From: JBPCOI01 sp051000395
Lineage (GTDB): Bacteria > Actinomycetota > Actinomycetes > Mycobacteriales > Jatrophihabitantaceae
Assembly (NCBI GenBank): GCA_051000395.1
Contig: JBPCOI010000034.1
Span: 1 to 25,061 of the forward strand
Length of the DNA stretch: 25,061 nucleotides
Reading direction: 5' to 3'
Shown in pieces: positions 23,145 to 25,061 of this stretch. The translations under genes and the position numbers were made by a program. The notes below the pieces were generated by a model that did no database searches, was not told the DNA's origin, and saw only the letters and a list, made by a program, of their open reading frames with translations. How positions within the stretch are numbered: position 1 is the first letter of the stretch; every line of letters begins with the position of its first letter.

Positions 23145-24256
23145 GGCGAACCCTGGTCGTCACCAACGACTTCCCGCCGCGGCAGGGCGGTATCCAGTCC
23201 TTCGTGCACCAGCTCGCCGTGCGTCAGCCGGCGGACGCCGTGGTGGTGTACGCCTCCGACCATCCCGGTGCCGCCGATTTCGACCGCGCGCAGCCGTTCC
23301 CGGTGGTGCGCCACCGGCACGGCCTGCTGCTGCCGACGCCGGCCGCCCGCGCCGGGGTCGTCGCCGCACTGCGCGAGCACGCCTGCACCGCGGTGTGGTT
23401 CGGCGCGTCCGCACCGTTGGGGCTGCTCGCCCCGGCGTTGCGGACCGCCGGTGCGCAGCGGATCGTGGCGAGCACCCACGGCCACGAGATCGGTTGGGCC
23501 CGACTCCCGGTCGCCCGCCAGGCGCTGCGCCGGATCGGGCGCAGCTGCGACGTCATCACCTACCTCGGCGAGTACACCCGCCGCCGGGTGGCGGGGGCGT
23601 TCGGCCCGCGCGCCCGGCTGCAGCGCCTCACACCTGGAGTCGACGTCGAGACGTTCCGGCCGGACGTGGACGCGACGGCGGTGCGGAAGCGATACGGCCT
23701 GCTCGGCCGGCCCGTCATCGTCTGCGTCTCACGCCTGGTGCCGCGCAAGGGTCAGGACACGCTCATCGAGGCCCTGCCGCTGGTGCGGCAGCGCGTGCCC
23801 GATGCCGGGTTGCTGCTCGTCGGCACCGGCCCATACCACGCGCAGCTGGTACAACTCGCCGAGAGCCGCAGCGTCGCCGAGCATGTCCTGCTCACCGGTG
23901 GGGTGCCCTACGCGCAGCTGCCCGCGCATTACGCGGCCGGCGACGTGTTCGCGATGCCGTGCCGCACCCGGCGCGCGGGCATGGATGTCGAGGGCCTCGG
24001 GATGGTCTTCCTCGAGGCGTCGGCCACGGGCCTGCCGGTGCTTGCCGGGAACTCCGGTGGCGCGCCGGATGCCGTGCGCGACGGCGAGACGGGCTACCTG
24101 GTCGACGGCGTCCACGCGGTAGCCGAGCGGCTGATCACCCTGCTGGGCGACGGCGGGCTGCGAGCGCGCATGGGTGCTGCCGGGCGCGCCTGGGTAGAGC
24201 GGGACTGGCGCTGGGACGTCGTCGCGGCCCACCTCACCGACCTGCTGCAGGGCTAG
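23141..24256 (+). CDS. pimB: GDP-mannose-dependent GT4 glycosyltransferase, PimB'-like
   Basis: PimB' adds the second mannose to phosphatidylinositol mannoside at the inner face of the membrane. The 371-residue GT-B protein shows TNDFPPRQGGIQSF at the N-terminus, the acceptor-site glycines, VSRLVPRKGQD at the start of the second domain, and the EGLGMVFLE (E-x7-E) motif that binds the nucleotide sugar. Its length and its place next to NlpC/P60 match Rv2188c. The ATG at 23141 overlaps the previous stop as ATGA. The exact acceptor could differ in organisms without mycobacterial PIMs. Confidence 0.85.
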   Translation: MRRTLVVTNDFPPRQGGIQSFVHQLAVRQPADAVVVYASDHPGAADFDRAQPFPVVRHRHGLLLPTPAARAGVVAALREHACTAVWFGASAPLGLLAPALRTAGAQRIVASTHGHEIGWARLPVARQALRRIGRSCDVITYLGEYTRRRVAGAFGPRARLQRLTPGVDVETFRPDVDATAVRKRYGLLGRPVIVCVSRLVPRKGQDTLIEALPLVRQRVPDAGLLLVGTGPYHAQLVQLAESRSVAEHVLLTGGVPYAQLPAHYAAGDVFAMPCRTRRAGMDVEGLGMVFLEASATGLPVLAGNSGGAPDAVRDGETGYLVDGVHAVAERLITLLGDGGLRARMGAAGRAWVERDWRWDVVAAHLTDLLQG

Positions 24257-24376
24257 GTCGACGCTGCGCTACGGAAGCAGCGGCCGCTCGCGGCGGACCG
24301 CTCAGTTCCTGCGAACCGACGCCGCCGCCGACCGGATCTGCGACGCTTGGTGCCGTAGCGGTTCGTCGCGAGAACG

Positions 24377-24382
24377 AGGAGG
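24377..24382 (+). promoter_or_regulatory. Ribosome site of the ABM gene
   Basis: AGGAGG lies 3 nt before the ATG at 24386, a short spacing. The same GGAGGATC-ATGA arrangement precedes the MFS gene. Confidence 0.5.
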
Positions 24383-24385
24383 ATC

Positions 24386-24718
24386 ATGATCTTCATCACC
24401 GCCAAGTTCCGGGTGCTGCCCGAGGAGGCGCAGCGTTGGCCCGAGATTGCCCACGACTTCACCCAGGCAACCCGGGCCGAGCCGGGCTGCCTCTGGTTCG
24501 ACTGGTCGCGCAGCCTGGACGACCCCGATGAGTACATGCTGGTCGAAGCCTTTCGCGACGGCGAGTGCGGCGCTGCGCACGTGCAGTCCGAGCACTTCAA
24601 GGCTGCGCAGCGGGAGCTTCCGCCGCACCTGCGGGAGACCCCCCGCATCGTCAGCGTCAGTGTGCCGGAGCAGGACTGGTCGGAACTGGGCGAGATGGCG
24701 GTCCCGGACCAAAGCTAG
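24386..24718 (+). CDS. ABM-domain (YgiN-like) monooxygenase
   Basis: The 110-residue protein is a single antibiotic-biosynthesis-monooxygenase fold of the putative quinol monooxygenase type. It begins MIFITAKFRVLPE, then EPGCLWFDWSRSLDDPDEYMLVEAFRD and the HVQSEHFKAA segment typical of the family. Such small dimeric proteins oxidise or bind quinol-like or haem-like substrates without cofactors; the substrate here is unknown. The gene stands alone: pimB' ends 129 bp upstream and the glycerate kinase is convergent. Confidence 0.85.
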   Translation: MIFITAKFRVLPEEAQRWPEIAHDFTQATRAEPGCLWFDWSRSLDDPDEYMLVEAFRDGECGAAHVQSEHFKAAQRELPPHLRETPRIVSVSVPEQDWSELGEMAVPDQS

Positions 24719-24778
24719 TGTCCCGCGCGTAGCGTCGGCGCGAGCCCGAAGTGTCGACTGGCGGCGGTAGCGGGTGGG

Positions 24779-25061
24779 TCAGCGCGGCTTCGCCGACTCC
24801 GCAGCGGCGGCCCGCCGTGCCGCCGCCGAGCGCGTGTCGGCGAGCCAGTCGGTCGCGACCTGCCGGGCGAGCTGCTCGAGCAGGCGTCCCGCGTCGGCGA
24901 GGCAGCGGACCGGGTCGGGCTCGACCTCGAGCAGCGAGTAGGTCGCGAGAATGCCGGCGGCCGCCAGTTCCGATTCCCCGAGCAGGTTGCGGCCGGCAAC
25001 AGCGACGACGGGGATGCCGGCGCGCCGGGCGGCGGCAGCCACGCCGGCCGGCGCCTTGCCG
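24779..25061 (-). CDS. Glycerate kinase, C-terminal end (cut by the window edge)
   Basis: Only about 93 C-terminal codons are visible, and the frame is open through the window edge. The reading GKAPAGVAAAARRAGIPVVAVAGRN is the family's conserved segment near the ATP and substrate site of type 1 glycerate kinases (GckA/GlxK family). It is followed by LEVEPDPVRCLADAGRLLEQLARQVATDWL, the usual final helix. An Ala/Arg-rich tail of about 20 residues ends the protein. The product would phosphorylate D-glycerate. The start and the N-terminal part are outside the window. Confidence 0.85.
   Translation of the reverse strand, partial: GKAPAGVAAAARRAGIPVVAVAGRNLLGESELAAAGILATYSLLEVEPDPVRCLADAGRLLEQLARQVATDWLADTRSAAARRAAAAESAKPR

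Noticed and set aside
22283..24256. 657-codon frame ending in PimB'
   Set aside because: The first 286 codons are a shadow of the HEITH gene. The ATGA overlap at 23141 marks the true start.

Overview
This is a chromosomal window from a high-GC Gram-positive bacterium of the Actinomycetota. The evidence is the strong GC bias, the frequent GTG starts, the actinobacterial bcc-aa3 respiratory genes (di-haem QcrC, QcrA with three membrane helices, CtaF) and a PimB'-type mannosyltransferase. The gene order asnB / ctaC-ctaF / qcrB-qcrA-qcrC-ctaE / trpD / DnaQ-UvrC-like exonuclease / NlpC-P60 / pimB' resembles the Mycobacterium tuberculosis Rv2188c-Rv2201 region as I recall it. The exact genus cannot be read from the sequence; a Frankiales or Jatrophihabitans-like lineage is only a guess.

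Layout. (1) 1-2732, minus strand: a NifS-like protein, a TusA-like sulfur carrier overlapping it by 4 bp, and asnB. The NifS-like protein has no lysine anywhere, so it lacks the usual PLP lysine. asnB is cut by an in-frame TAG although homologous-looking reading continues to the window edge. (2) 2858-8732: the respiratory block. ctaC-ctaF (plus) converge on the ctaE-qcrC-qcrA-qcrB operon (minus), with strong hairpins between them. (3) 8880-12638: a degenerate receiver-like protein with trpD, a CtaG-like oxidase assembly protein, a stand-alone Lrp/AsnC effector domain, and a MarR regulator. (4) 12675-16982: a cyclic-di-GMP island, which is the least conserved-looking part. It holds a degenerate-GGDEF/intact-EAL protein, an MFS exporter and a membrane GGEEF cyclase. 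Between the exporter and the cyclase, on the minus strand, lie two tandem eight-codon ORFs, MGFGVDWG and MKYGVDWG, each with its own Shine-Dalgarno sequence. I recognise no known family for them, and they are the best candidate here for something undescribed. (5) 17020-20453: divergent DNA/RNA-processing genes (DEDDh exonuclease with GIY-YIG; NYN nuclease with coiled coil), then a small four-cysteine protein behind a promoter matching the PafBC/RecA-independent DNA-damage motif. (6) 20454-24256: a cyclic-di-AMP (ydaO-type) riboswitch controlling an NlpC/P60 cell-wall hydrolase, followed by a HEITH metallopeptidase-like exported protein and pimB'. (7) 24386-25061: an ABM-fold monooxygenase and the C-terminal end of a glycerate kinase.

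How the parts fit. Much of the window serves the cell envelope and respiration: the bcc-aa3 supercomplex, oxidase assembly, wall hydrolysis and PIM synthesis. Cyclic-di-AMP control is seen directly as a riboswitch, and cyclic-di-GMP turnover is inferred from the EAL and GGEEF proteins. A repeated promoter feature is a TANNNT-like -10 hexamer 6 or 7 nt before the start codon (up to nine genes), which suggests many leaderless mRNAs. I saw no tRNA, rRNA, CRISPR array or insertion sequence.
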